64,000 nucleotides of DNA, taken from the NCBI RefSeq assembly GCF_019038465.1, contig NZ_JAFKRH010000042.1:1-64000 (forward strand). The letters are read 5' to 3'. How positions within the stretch are numbered: position 1 is the stretch's first letter; each line of letters begins with the position of its first letter. The notes beneath the pieces are model-generated. The model searched no databases, was not told where the DNA came from, and worked only from the letters and a program-made list of their open reading frames with translations. Source of the DNA: Synechococcus sp. CCY 0621 (GTDB taxonomy: Bacteria; Cyanobacteriota; Cyanobacteriia; PCC-6307; Cyanobiaceae). Positions 36,626 through 45,337 of this stretch are shown piece by piece. The position numbers and the translations under genes were made by a program.

Positions 36626-37456
36626 TCAGCGCACCTGCCGGAGCCGCTGCCTCAGGCGGCGGCTGGACCGCCAGGCGATGGCCACACCGGCCAGGGGCAG
36701 GGGGCCGGGAACCGAGGCCGGATCGGGCCCCTCTGCGGCGTGAGCATCGCCTGGGCCCTCAGGCCATTCGCCGGCCAAGTCATCGGAGGGTGCCCCTGGT
36801 GGGAGGGGTTCAGTGCCCTGGGGCAGCAGGGCGGTTTCGAACACCTCCCCAGCCTGCCTCTGGCCGGGATCCTCGCCGGCGGGCTCGGCGGCAATGGCAA
36901 GCTCCGAGGGGTCAGAGGAGGATTCGTCCGACTCCGAAGCGCCAGCGGGAACGATCCGGAAAGGGACGAAGCCACCGGTGGCCCCGTTGAAGACGTTGTC
37001 GAACAGAGTGCCCGCCTGCCAGGTGAGCTGCGCCTCAGGAGTGGAGGAGGTGCCCGCCCAGCGGAAGGCGAGGGGGCTGCTCAACCGGAACAGGCTGTCG
37101 CCTGAGGCGGCACCGGAACGCGCCAGAAAGAAGCCAGAGGGCACAACAAAACCATCAACGCTCACCTCATAAGGGGCAACGCTGTAGTGGAAGGGCGGCA
37201 CGACCAGGCCCGTGGAGGAGTTGGCCAGGCGGATCCCGCCGGCCCCGACCAGGTAATCGGGCGAGACACCGAATCCCGGAGTCAGGAGCTCTCGCAGCTC
37301 CTCCAGGTCTCCCAGGCTCTCGTGGGGATGGCTGCCCACGGCAGGAGCAGCGGTACTGGCGACCAGGCAGGTGAGCAGCAGCAGCGGGGGGTAAAGGTGG
37401 ACCGAGGGGCGGAAACGGCCCAGGGAGAGGGCACCGAGACGGAGGGGGCGTGCCAT
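36626..37456 (-). CDS. Secreted protein B with VPGPLPL (PEP-CTERM-like) C-terminal sorting signal
   Basis: 276 residues. An N-terminal hydrophobic signal segment ends ...STAAPAVGS (about residue 42). The mature domain includes VPPFHYSVAPYEVSVDGFVVPSGFFLARSG and LTWQAGTLFDNVFNG. An acidic Ser/Glu/Asp/Pro spacer follows (about 175-245). Then come VPGPLPLAG (249), a short hydrophobic stretch and a basic end SSRRLRQRLRQVR. The sorting tail matches protein A although the rest differs, so both look like clients of the same sorting enzyme. Divergent from HpsJ-like copy 2. Confidence 0.75.
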   Translation of the reverse strand: MARPLRLGALSLGRFRPSVHLYPPLLLLTCLVASTAAPAVGSHPHESLGDLEELRELLTPGFGVSPDYLVGAGGIRLANSSTGLVVPPFHYSVAPYEVSVDGFVVPSGFFLARSGAASGDSLFRLSSPLAFRWAGTSSTPEAQLTWQAGTLFDNVFNGATGGFVPFRIVPAGASESDESSSDPSELAIAAEPAGEDPGQRQAGEVFETALLPQGTEPLPPGAPSDDLAGEWPEGPGDAHAAEGPDPASVPGPLPLAGVAIAWRSSRRLRQRLRQVR

Positions 37457-37639
37457 GGAGGCCTAAGGATATTTCACCAATCTATCAGGCGATATTCAGG
37501 AAGCACGCATTCCTCCTTAAGCGGCGCTGGCAGGGTGGTCGTGTTGCCCTCTGACGCGGAGCCCGTGACGCCACTGGTCAGCCCCCCTAAGGTCTGGGCC
37601 GCTGGTTCGCTCCCGCCACCTTCCCCGTCCCGAGCACGG

Positions 37640-38422
37640 ATGCCTGATTACTCCGCCAGTCGCGAAGACCACATCGCCAGCTTCGGCCGCCTGTTCGCCT
37701 GGAGCGGCGGCGGGCTGCTGCTGGTGTTTCTGGGCTTCGTTCTGGTCGATTCCATGCCCCTGCAGCTGCTGAATCCCGCCTGGCAACTGCGCTTCACCAA
37801 CCGCATGGTCAACACCTCCCTGCTGGCCCTGGTTGGGTTTCTGCTGTTGCACCTGGGTCTCTACATCGAGCCCGCCAACGGCTTCCTGCGGGCCCAGGTG
37901 GCCACCGCCCGCCAGTGGGCCATCGTCGTGGTCTTCGCCTTCCTGCTGCTGGTGCCCCTGCAGGGTTTCGCCACCTGGCGTGTCCTCTCCCAGGCGCAGG
38001 GCAACGAGGCGATGCAGCGCAACGTGCTCGGCGAGCGGGTGACGATGATCCGCCAGGCCATCGAAGCGGCCACCAGCCCGGAGGACCTGCAGGCCCGTTT
38101 CTCCCGACTGCGGGCCCCCCGACCCGAGCTGCCTGCGGCCGCCCTCAGCCTCCCCCTTGGCGAACTGAAGCGCAGCCTGCTCGATGAACTCCAGCGGACC
38201 GAGACCCGTGCCAACAACCGGATCGGCGGCCCCGCCCCCACCGACCTCTGGGCCCTTGGACAGGGGGCAGCCAGGGTCAGCATCGCCGCGCTGGGCTTCG
38301 CCGTGGCCTTCGCCGCTGGTGCCCAGCGGCCGGGTGCCTCCCTCACCCTGCTCCAGCAACTGAGCAGGCAGGTGGACATCCTGCTGGGGCGACGTCCGAA
38401 GCCCAACCGACGCGCCCCCTGA
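37640..38422 (+). CDS. HpsJ-like integral membrane protein, copy 2
   Basis: 260 residues from ATG 37640 (the open frame upstream is antisense or intergenic). Membrane spans lie at about 22-44, 59-78, 92-112 and near 220-240, with a charged helical loop carrying AQGNEAMQRNVLGERVTMIRQAIEAATSPEDLQ. Shared with copy 1: DSMPLQLL, RQWAI, LLLVPLQGFAT, NRIGGPAPTDLW and AFAAGAQ. Paired divergently with secreted protein B (183-base gap), the same arrangement as copy 1 with protein A. Confidence 0.7.
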   Translation: MPDYSASREDHIASFGRLFAWSGGGLLLVFLGFVLVDSMPLQLLNPAWQLRFTNRMVNTSLLALVGFLLLHLGLYIEPANGFLRAQVATARQWAIVVVFAFLLLVPLQGFATWRVLSQAQGNEAMQRNVLGERVTMIRQAIEAATSPEDLQARFSRLRAPRPELPAAALSLPLGELKRSLLDELQRTETRANNRIGGPAPTDLWALGQGAARVSIAALGFAVAFAAGAQRPGASLTLLQQLSRQVDILLGRRPKPNRRAP

Positions 38423-38484
38423 CCACCGCCAGCCAGCAGCCCGCGGGCTGGCCGCTTGAATGGGCCCCACCGGATCGCAAGATC

Positions 38485-40104
38485 TTGCCGACGACCAGGG
38501 GTAGAGATGGACGCCGACCAACCGCGATCGCGGCCAGCCTCGCCTCCCTGCTGCTGGCACTGCCGTTGCTGGTGGCCTGTCAGCCGAGGCGATCCAGCCC
38601 GTCCCTGATCGTGGCCACCAAGAGCCGCATCGATTCCCTCGATCCGGTGCAGGCCTCCCGCGTCGGCGTGATGCAGGTGCTCAGCGGCCTCGGCGACCCC
38701 CTCTATGCGATCGACAGCAACGGCCGCCTCGAGCCGCGGCTGGCCACGGCCCTGCCGGAGCTGAGCGGCGATGGGCTGCGGGCCCGGATCCCCCTGCGCC
38801 GCGGGGTGCTCTTCCATGACGGCACCCGCTTCGATGCCGCCGCCATGGCGTTCTCCCTGCGCCGCTTCATGGCGATCGGCACCCTCGGCTACCAGCTGAG
38901 TGAGCGGGTTGAAAGCGTGCAGGTGACCGCTCCCTATGAGATCGAGCTGGTGCTGAAGCGCCCCTTCAGCCCGCTGCCGCGGCTGCTCAGCGCCATCTTC
39001 CTCACGCCCGTCTCCCCCACCGCCTACCGGCGGCATCGCGACAAGCCCCTCAACGACCGCTTCGTCGGCACCGGCCCCTATGCCCTGGCCTTCTTCGGTG
39101 GCCAGCAACAGCGCCTGAAACCCTGGCCCCGCTACTGGGGGCGGCGTCCGGCCAACGGGGGCATCGACCTGGTGACCCTGAGCAACTCCACCGCCCTGTT
39201 CGGTGCCCTGCGCAGCGGCGAGGTCGACCTGCTGCTCAACGGCGGTCTGGAGATCGACCATCAGCAGGCCCTGCACCGCGACGCCGCGGCCGGCCGCCTG
39301 CGGGAAGCCGTCGGCCCCGCCATGGAGATCTCCCTCGTCTCCCTGCTGAGCGACCAGCCGCCGCTGAACCGGTCCGGCCTGCGCCAGGCCGTGGCCCGCA
39401 GCCTCGATCGGGACACCATCGCCCGGCGGGTGACCCTGGGGCTGCGTTCCCCCCAGCGGCAACTGATCCCTCCGGACCTGCCGGGTTCCGATCCCAGCGC
39501 CTGGCCGGCCTACGACCCCGCCGGGGCCCGCGCCCTCTACCGCCAGGCGGGCTATTGCCGGGGGCGGGTGCTCACCCTGCCGCTCACCTATCGCTCCGAC
39601 ATCCCCACCGACCGTCTGTTCGCCCTCACCTGGCAGGCCCAGCTGCGCCGTGACCTGGGCGATTGCGTGACCCTGGAGGTGAGCGGCATGGAGTCGACCA
39701 CTGCCTACTCCCAGCTCGACAAAGGCGCCCTGACGATGCTCTTCTACGACTGGATCGGCGACTATCCCGATGCGGAGAACTTCCTGATGCCACTGCTGTC
39801 CTGCAGCAAGGCCGAGGGGGACCGCTGCCTGAAGGGCAACAGTGTGCTGGGCGGCAGCTTCTGGACGGCGCCGGGGCTGGAGGCGGATCTGCAGCGCAGC
39901 AGCCAGCTGGTTGGTCCCGAGCGGGTCGCCCTGCTGGTGGCCATCCAGCGCCGCGTCGCCGCCGCCAGCCCCTACGTGCCGGTGTGGCTCAGTGCCCCGG
40001 CGGCCTGGGGCGGCCTGGACCTCAGCCAGCCCCAGTTCGACGGCTCCGGCCGGGTGATGCTGGGCGAGCTGCGCCGTCTGCCCGCCGGAGCCCGGCTGCC
40101 ATGA
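38485..40104 (+). CDS. ABC transporter substrate-binding lipoprotein, peptide/nickel (family 5) type
   Basis: 539 residues from a TTG at 38485, the only in-frame start before the signal sequence. The lipobox is LLVAC (Cys about 32). Family-5 features include IDSLDPVQASRVGVMQVLSGLGDPLY, RIPLRRGVLFHDGTRFDAAAMAFSLRR and VGTGPYAL. It would bind a peptide or similar solute in the periplasm for the adjoining permease. ATPases and the second permease are not in the window. Confidence 0.88.
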   Translation: MPTTRGRDGRRPTAIAASLASLLLALPLLVACQPRRSSPSLIVATKSRIDSLDPVQASRVGVMQVLSGLGDPLYAIDSNGRLEPRLATALPELSGDGLRARIPLRRGVLFHDGTRFDAAAMAFSLRRFMAIGTLGYQLSERVESVQVTAPYEIELVLKRPFSPLPRLLSAIFLTPVSPTAYRRHRDKPLNDRFVGTGPYALAFFGGQQQRLKPWPRYWGRRPANGGIDLVTLSNSTALFGALRSGEVDLLLNGGLEIDHQQALHRDAAAGRLREAVGPAMEISLVSLLSDQPPLNRSGLRQAVARSLDRDTIARRVTLGLRSPQRQLIPPDLPGSDPSAWPAYDPAGARALYRQAGYCRGRVLTLPLTYRSDIPTDRLFALTWQAQLRRDLGDCVTLEVSGMESTTAYSQLDKGALTMLFYDWIGDYPDAENFLMPLLSCSKAEGDRCLKGNSVLGGSFWTAPGLEADLQRSSQLVGPERVALLVAIQRRVAAASPYVPVWLSAPAAWGGLDLSQPQFDGSGRVMLGELRRLPAGARLP

Positions 40105-41120
40105 GCCGCCGTTCCGACCTGGCGCGCTACCTGGCCTCCCGGCTCGCCCTGGCACCGGTCATGCTCTGGCTGATCGCTTCGCTGGTGTTCCTGCTGCTGC
40201 GCGTGGCCCCCGGCGATCCGATCGATGCGCTGCTGGGCACCCGTGCCCCGGAGGCGGCCCGCGCCGCCCTGCGGGCCCAGCTCGGCCTGGATCGCCCCCT
40301 GGCCGAGCAGTACGGCCGCTTCCTGGGCCACCTGCTGCAGGGCGATCTGGGCCAGTCCCTCACCAACGGCGAACCGGTGACCCGCCTCATCCAGGACAGC
40401 CTGCCGGCCAGCCTGGAGCTGGGTCTGGTGTCGCTGCTGCTGGCCGCCATCCTGGGTCTGGCGGTGGGGTTCAGCGGCATCGCCCGCCCCGAGGGGCGCC
40501 TCGATCTGGCCGGCAGGCTCTATGGCATCGGCACCTACGCCCTGCCCCCCTTCTGGGCGGCCATGGTGGTGCAGCTGGTGTTCGCCGTCTGGCTGGGCTG
40601 GCTGCCGGTGGGGGGGCGCTTCCCCGCCACCCTGATGCCGCCGCAGGGCACGGGCTTTTACCTGCTTGACAGCCTCAGGGCCGGCGACTGGCAGCAGCTG
40701 GCCGGCAGCCTGCGCCACCTCGTGCTGCCGGCGGCCACCCTGGGCCTGCTGCTCAGCGGCATCTTCACCAATGCCCTGCGGCTCAACCTGCGCCGTGCCC
40801 TCGGCTCCGATTACGTGGAGGCCGCCCGCAGCCGGGGCCTGAGCGAACGGCGTGTGGTGCTGCACCATGCCCTGCCCAACGCCCTGCTGCCCGTGCTCAC
40901 GATCACCGGCATCACGGTGGCCTCCCTGATCGGCGGCGCCCTGCTGATCGAAGTCACCTACTCCTGGCCCGGCATCGCCTTCCGCCTGCAGGAAGCCATT
41001 GCCCAGCGCGACTACCCCCTGGTGCAGGGCATCGTTGTTGTCGTCGCGGCCCTGGTGGTGCTGGTGTCCGTGCTTGTCGACCTGGTGGTGGCCCTGCTCG
41101 ACCCACGCATCCGCTTCTGA
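40101..41120 (+). CDS. ABC transporter permease, OppB/DppB type
   Basis: 339 residues from ATG 40101, overlapping the previous stop (ATGA). The N-terminal RYLASRLALAPVMLWLIASLVFLLLRVAPGDP, the middle YALPPFWAAMVVQLVF, the EAA-loop DYVEAARSRGLSERRVVLHHALPNALLPVLT and the C-terminal EVTYSWPGIAFRLQEAI are diagnostic. It needs a DppC-type partner and ATPases that must lie elsewhere. Confidence 0.92.
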   Translation: MSRRSDLARYLASRLALAPVMLWLIASLVFLLLRVAPGDPIDALLGTRAPEAARAALRAQLGLDRPLAEQYGRFLGHLLQGDLGQSLTNGEPVTRLIQDSLPASLELGLVSLLLAAILGLAVGFSGIARPEGRLDLAGRLYGIGTYALPPFWAAMVVQLVFAVWLGWLPVGGRFPATLMPPQGTGFYLLDSLRAGDWQQLAGSLRHLVLPAATLGLLLSGIFTNALRLNLRRALGSDYVEAARSRGLSERRVVLHHALPNALLPVLTITGITVASLIGGALLIEVTYSWPGIAFRLQEAIAQRDYPLVQGIVVVVAALVVLVSVLVDLVVALLDPRIRF

Positions 41121-41122
41121 GT

Positions 41123-42727
41123 TCAGGGCTCCAGGCCCGCTCTCCAGCGCCGGGCGGCGGCGGCATCGAGCACGTCGAGCGTGACCCCCTGATGCACCCG
41201 CCGCTGGGCAGGCAGCAGCAGGGGCTGGTCCAGGGTGTGGAGGTACTCGGTGGTGAGGCGCAACAGCGCCGATTGCACCCTGGCCGGATCCACCCCCACC
41301 AGCTCCGCATCAAGCCGGAAGAGCACCTCATCGGTGGGCATCAGCCGCACGGGGGAGAAGTGGCTGCCGCCCTCCACCATCACCAGGCGACTGCGGGGAT
41401 CCCGCCCCTGGAGAAACAGCCGCAGCTGCTCCTCCAGGGGCGGCGTCACCAGATCGAGGCTGCCCCCCACCATCAGCACCGGCACCCCAAGCGAGGCCAG
41501 GCCCCGACGGGGCCAGAGCAGGCTGCCGAAGCCGTTGAGCAGCACCAGCCCGCGCAGGTCGGCGGGGGCGGCGGAGCGCTCCGGCAGCTGGGTGCTGGGA
41601 AGCTGGCACTGCAGCAGCCGGGAAGGGTTGGCGATCGGCAGCCGATCGAGGGCCTTGCGGCAGCGCTCCCCCAGGCCGGGTTCCGGCACCACCCCGGCCG
41701 CCAGCAGGGCGGAGAGACCCCCCATCGAATGGCCGAGCAGCACCACGCCCTTGCCCTGCACCGGCAGCTCACCCCGGCGCTGGGCCGCGAGCACGGCCTT
41801 GATGTCGGCCAGGCGGATGGCCAGGGTTTCGGCTCCCGGCGGTGGCCGCTGGCCGTCGAGGGCGGCCTTGAGGGCGGGGCCATCGCTGCCGGGGTGCTGC
41901 ACCACCACCACAGGCCAGCCGCGTTCGGCCAGCTCACCGGCCAGCCAGCCGAGCTGGTCGGCATTGCCCCCCAGCCCGGGCATCATCAATAGCCAGGGCC
42001 GGTCTGGGGCCACGCTCCGCCGCAGACCCGCCGGGGACGGCACCGACCAGATCTCCAGGGGAAGAGGCTGGGGGCGGTGCGCCACCAACAGCCCCTGCCG
42101 GCGGGGCCTCAGGGAGGTGCGTTCGCCGAAGGCGAAGGGAACGGTGCGGCGCTCCGGCAGCGCCAGGGCCTGGAGGCGCCGCAGGGCCTGGCGCTGCAGG
42201 TCGATCTGCTGGCGCCACTGCAGGGCCAGGTCGTAAAGGCCATCGAGCTGGAGGCTGAGCCGCTGCACCGGCAGGGCCCGCAGCAAGCCAATGGTGGAGA
42301 CATCCTGACGGGTCTCCAGCAGACGCCGGAGGGTGGTCTGCAGCACCGCGGTGGAACTTCTGCCGTCGGGGGTGGTCAGCAGGTCGCCCAGGCGGGCCAG
42401 CATCTGGCTTCCCGCCCAGCTGTCCAGCAACTGCTGGCCGAAGCTGGTGTCCCGCAGCAGGGGGGCACGCAGCAGGATCTTCAGGTCCTGGCGACTGCGG
42501 GGATCCAGCAGATCCAGCCAGACCGCCAGGTCGCCGCCGGCGGCGGAGCGCCCGTTCGGGCTCCTGGACCAGCCATCGAGCTGCTCCAGGTTCACCGGCA
42601 GCTCCAGGCCATCGAACCGCAGCTCCAGCAGCTCCGCCGCACCGGCCGCCGGCGCCAGGCCCGGCGCCGTGATCAGCAGACTGGCCAGCAGACCTTTGAG
42701 TTGGCGATGGCGGCGTGAGACAGGCAC
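41123..42727 (-). CDS. Secreted DUF1400 / alpha/beta hydrolase protein
   Basis: 534 residues. Signal peptide to about 30. A DUF1400-type N-terminal domain follows (LELRFDGLELPVNLEQLDGW, ...LLRAPLL). The C-terminal hydrolase has LLMMPGLGGNADQLGWLAGELAERGW, nucleophile elbow LLGHSMGGLSALL, acid VGGSLDLVTPP and His EGGSHFSPV. This two-part design is common in cyanobacteria. Substrate unknown (perhaps a lipid or platelet-activating-factor-like ester). Its start overlaps that of the divergent MFS gene by 13 bases. Confidence 0.85.
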   Translation of the reverse strand: MPVSRRHRQLKGLLASLLITAPGLAPAAGAAELLELRFDGLELPVNLEQLDGWSRSPNGRSAAGGDLAVWLDLLDPRSRQDLKILLRAPLLRDTSFGQQLLDSWAGSQMLARLGDLLTTPDGRSSTAVLQTTLRRLLETRQDVSTIGLLRALPVQRLSLQLDGLYDLALQWRQQIDLQRQALRRLQALALPERRTVPFAFGERTSLRPRRQGLLVAHRPQPLPLEIWSVPSPAGLRRSVAPDRPWLLMMPGLGGNADQLGWLAGELAERGWPVVVVQHPGSDGPALKAALDGQRPPPGAETLAIRLADIKAVLAAQRRGELPVQGKGVVLLGHSMGGLSALLAAGVVPEPGLGERCRKALDRLPIANPSRLLQCQLPSTQLPERSAAPADLRGLVLLNGFGSLLWPRRGLASLGVPVLMVGGSLDLVTPPLEEQLRLFLQGRDPRSRLVMVEGGSHFSPVRLMPTDEVLFRLDAELVGVDPARVQSALLRLTTEYLHTLDQPLLLPAQRRVHQGVTLDVLDAAAARRWRAGLEP

Positions 42728-43938
42728 AGGGATGGGCCAGGGCGCGGTCCTGGTTCACCCAGTTTCCAGCAGCCCTGCGCGAAGTCGCCCTGATCCGCAC
42801 GATCGCCATGCTGGGAGCCGGTGGCGTGCTCTATCTGACGCCGATGGTGTTCCACCAGGCGCAGTTCAGCGCCGGTCGCGTTACCGAAGGGCTGGCCCTG
42901 GCGGCGGTGGCGGGCACCCTGGGCCGGATCCTGAGTGGGGTGCTGCTGGATCGGGGCCTGAACTGTTCGGTGCCGGTGCTGCTGGCGGCCCTGATGGCCA
43001 TCGCCGGCGATGTCCGGCTGATGGGCACCGGCTCCTTCGGCGGCTACCTGCAGGGGCAGGTGCTGCTCGGCATGGCCATGGGGTTCTACTGGCCTGCGGT
43101 GGAACTGGCGGTGCCGCTGAGTTGCTCGCCGGTGAGCTCGGGGCGGGCCTTCGCCCTGACCCGCAGCGCCGATGCCCTCGGCATCGCCACCGGTGCCCTG
43201 GTGGGGGCCGTGCTCGCCGATCGGGGATGGCTGCGGGGCATCTATGCCGTGGACATCGTCTGCATGCTGGTGTTGCTGCTGGTGCTGCGGCGCAAGGGCC
43301 TGCCGGATCCCAGACCCAGGGAGGTCCTGGCCCACCCCAGCCCCTGGGGCCACTGGATCCCTGGGCTGGCGCCGCTGCTGGCCGTCGCAGTGCTGGCCAC
43401 GGCGATGCCGGCCCTGATGCAGAGCGCCCTGCCGCTGGAGCTGGTGCGGGGCAGCCTGCAGCGGCGTGCCCTGCCGGTGAGCCTCGGCGCCCTCACCATC
43501 GGCCTGCAGCTGGGCCTGGTGCTGCTGCTCCAGTGGCCGGTGGGTCAGGCCCTGGCCCGGCGGCCGGTGACAACCGGTCTGAACCTCAGCCTGCTCAGCT
43601 TCGCCGCCGGCAACCTGCTGCTGGCGGCCTCGGCCTTCAGCGAGCGGGGCCTGGCGCTGCTGCTGCTGGCCCAGCTGCCGCTGGCCTTCGGGGTGACCGC
43701 GTTCCTGCCCACCGCCACGGAAGCAGTGGTGGAACGCTGCCCACTGGAGCACCAGGGGCTGGCCATGGCCCTGCTCTCCCAGTGCTTCGCCATCAGCGGT
43801 TTCGGGGCTCCACTGCTGGCCGGTCGGCTGCTCGACGGCCAGGGGCACGGGGCCGGGCTTTGGCTGCTGATGGCCCTGGCCTGCCTGGGGGGTCTGCCGC
43901 TGGTGCGGGAGCTAGGTCCCCGCAGGACGTTCGGCTGA
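42715..43938 (+). CDS. Major facilitator superfamily transporter
   Basis: 407 residues from GTG 42715, with about 11-12 hydrophobic spans. The MFS cytoplasmic loop between spans 2 and 3 reads GTLGRILSGVLLDRG (G-x-x-x-D-R type). The second half has GFGAPLLAGRLLDGQG. Substrate not predictable. The 3' end overlaps the small convergent gene by 27 bases. Confidence 0.88.
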   Translation: MRQAQGWARARSWFTQFPAALREVALIRTIAMLGAGGVLYLTPMVFHQAQFSAGRVTEGLALAAVAGTLGRILSGVLLDRGLNCSVPVLLAALMAIAGDVRLMGTGSFGGYLQGQVLLGMAMGFYWPAVELAVPLSCSPVSSGRAFALTRSADALGIATGALVGAVLADRGWLRGIYAVDIVCMLVLLLVLRRKGLPDPRPREVLAHPSPWGHWIPGLAPLLAVAVLATAMPALMQSALPLELVRGSLQRRALPVSLGALTIGLQLGLVLLLQWPVGQALARRPVTTGLNLSLLSFAAGNLLLAASAFSERGLALLLLAQLPLAFGVTAFLPTATEAVVERCPLEHQGLAMALLSQCFAISGFGAPLLAGRLLDGQGHGAGLWLLMALACLGGLPLVRELGPRRTFG

Positions 43939-44133
43939 GGCGGCCGCCTGCTTCTCGACCCAGGCCTCGTGGGGCAGGGGCTCGGTGCCGTACTCCCAGT
44001 CGTCGTAGTCCGGATCGTTACGGATGCGGCGGTGGATCTCCTTCTGGGCCTCGAAGTTGTGGGGGTGCTCGGTGGCCTCGCCCGCGGCGTCGGGCAGGGG
44101 AGACGGGGTCTCGGGATGCTCGGTTGCTGCCAT
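43912..44133 (-). CDS. Small conserved acidic protein
   Basis: 73 residues from ATG 44133 (MAATEHPETPSPLP). It contains NFEAQKEIHRRIRNDPDYDDWEYGTEPLPHEAW, a compact, very hydrophilic conserved-looking block. Open frame upstream to 44247 is antisense to the next gene's coding region and not used. No known function. Confidence 0.6.
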   Translation of the reverse strand: MAATEHPETPSPLPDAAGEATEHPHNFEAQKEIHRRIRNDPDYDDWEYGTEPLPHEAWVEKQAAASAERPAGT

Positions 44134-44167
44134 GGCCCTGCGCTCCTGATGGAGCCATCCTCGCCGA

Positions 44168-45337
44168 TCATCCACCCCGCAGACTGTCGAGGCGGTCGGC
44201 ATAACCGGTGAGTTCGCCGTAGCCCCGACCCCGCAGCGGTTGCTCACCGCGATGGCCCCCGTAGCGCAGGGCCCCCTCCCAGTAGGTGGCCGAGGCGGTG
44301 CTCAGCTCCTGGTCGGCCATCTGGGGAGTGATCACCAGCTCCAGGTCCAGCCGCGGGATGGCGAGCGTCCAGGCCGCGGGGTAACGGGCACCGCTGCGGG
44401 GGCTGCGCCAGGTGGCCGTGACCGCGAGGTCGTAGTCCTCGGCGCCCAGCTCCACCTCCCCATCGCCATCGATCCAGCGGCCACCGCTGAACGGTTCCTT
44501 GCCGCCATCCTCCCGGCGCAGGCCGTAGAGCATCAGGGCGGAGCCATCCTCAAACTGGGCGGAGAACCAGTCCCAGCCGACGGTGCCCGGGCTCAGGGCG
44601 CTGGTGGAGAACTCATGGTCCTTCCAGCTGACACCGTGAACGGCATGGTCGAGGCCCGCCACCGTGATCGTTCCCTCGGTGGGCTGCTGCACCAGGGAGT
44701 AATAGTGCGAGGCGTTGCCCGGTTCGGGCCCCTTGCGGCTGAGCCCGCCCTGGCCCTGGAGCACGGGGGGCCGGCTCTGGTGGAGGGTCAGGTCGATGGC
44801 CATGGACCCGGTGGAGGCCTGCAGCCGCACCCGCTCGGGGCCCTCGGCGCTGATGCGCCAGTCGTTGAGCCAGACCGCATAGGGATCGGCCTCGGCCCCG
44901 GCCAGGCCCTGGGCGCCGCGGGCGAAGCGCTCCTCCTGCAGGAAGGTGTCGGTGGCGATGTCGCTGACCGTGAAATGGGCGGAATACACCTGGGGAGTGC
45001 GCCAGGCCGACCCGCGGCTCCCGGAACCCTTCTCCGGGGGCGCCTCGGGCACCAGGGCCTGACGGAAGATCGTGAACTGATAGCCGAAGGCCCGTCCTGC
45101 CTCGGTTTCCAGGTTGCCCGTGTAGTACCACCACTCGGTCCGGTGGTCGGGATGGGCGCCGAAATCGGCGGGGAAGCGCCATTGGCGGGGGGTGAGGGCC
45201 CGGGCGAAGCCCTGGGGCGCCGGCACCTCCCCCCATTCGATGCGGCTGCTGGCCCCGGCTGGGGTGGGGCCGGCCAGGCCGAGCAGCAGGACGGCCGCCA
45301 GGGCCAGCAGGGAACGCAGGGGGTGGCGGTGCGTCAT
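44168..45337 (-). CDS. AttH/CrtC-fold (lipocalin-like) secreted protein
   Basis: 389 residues with a signal peptide (about 1-30, ...GPTPAGASS). Family landmarks: FPADFGAHPDHRTEWWYYTGNLE, GYQFTIFRQAL, VYSAHFTVSD, HGVSWKDHEFSTS and GWDWFSAQFEDGSALMLYGLR. These are shared by carotenoid 1,2-hydratase-like and AttH proteins. The adjacent FtsX permease and ATPase genes (overlapping reading frames) match the AttEFGH arrangement. Likely acts with them in lipid or lipophile export; hydratase activity is not implied. Confidence 0.85.
   Translation of the reverse strand: MTHRHPLRSLLALAAVLLLGLAGPTPAGASSRIEWGEVPAPQGFARALTPRQWRFPADFGAHPDHRTEWWYYTGNLETEAGRAFGYQFTIFRQALVPEAPPEKGSGSRGSAWRTPQVYSAHFTVSDIATDTFLQEERFARGAQGLAGAEADPYAVWLNDWRISAEGPERVRLQASTGSMAIDLTLHQSRPPVLQGQGGLSRKGPEPGNASHYYSLVQQPTEGTITVAGLDHAVHGVSWKDHEFSTSALSPGTVGWDWFSAQFEDGSALMLYGLRREDGGKEPFSGGRWIDGDGEVELGAEDYDLAVTATWRSPRSGARYPAAWTLAIPRLDLELVITPQMADQELSTASATYWEGALRYGGHRGEQPLRGRGYGELTGYADRLDSLRGG

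Noticed and set aside
36620-37105. Plus-strand open frame over protein B
   Set aside because: Antisense to a gene with a signal peptide and sorting tail.
37861-40155. A 764-codon minus-strand open frame
   Set aside because: Antisense to HpsJ-like copy 2 and the family-5 binding protein; Gly/Gln/Arg-rich shadow with no domain.
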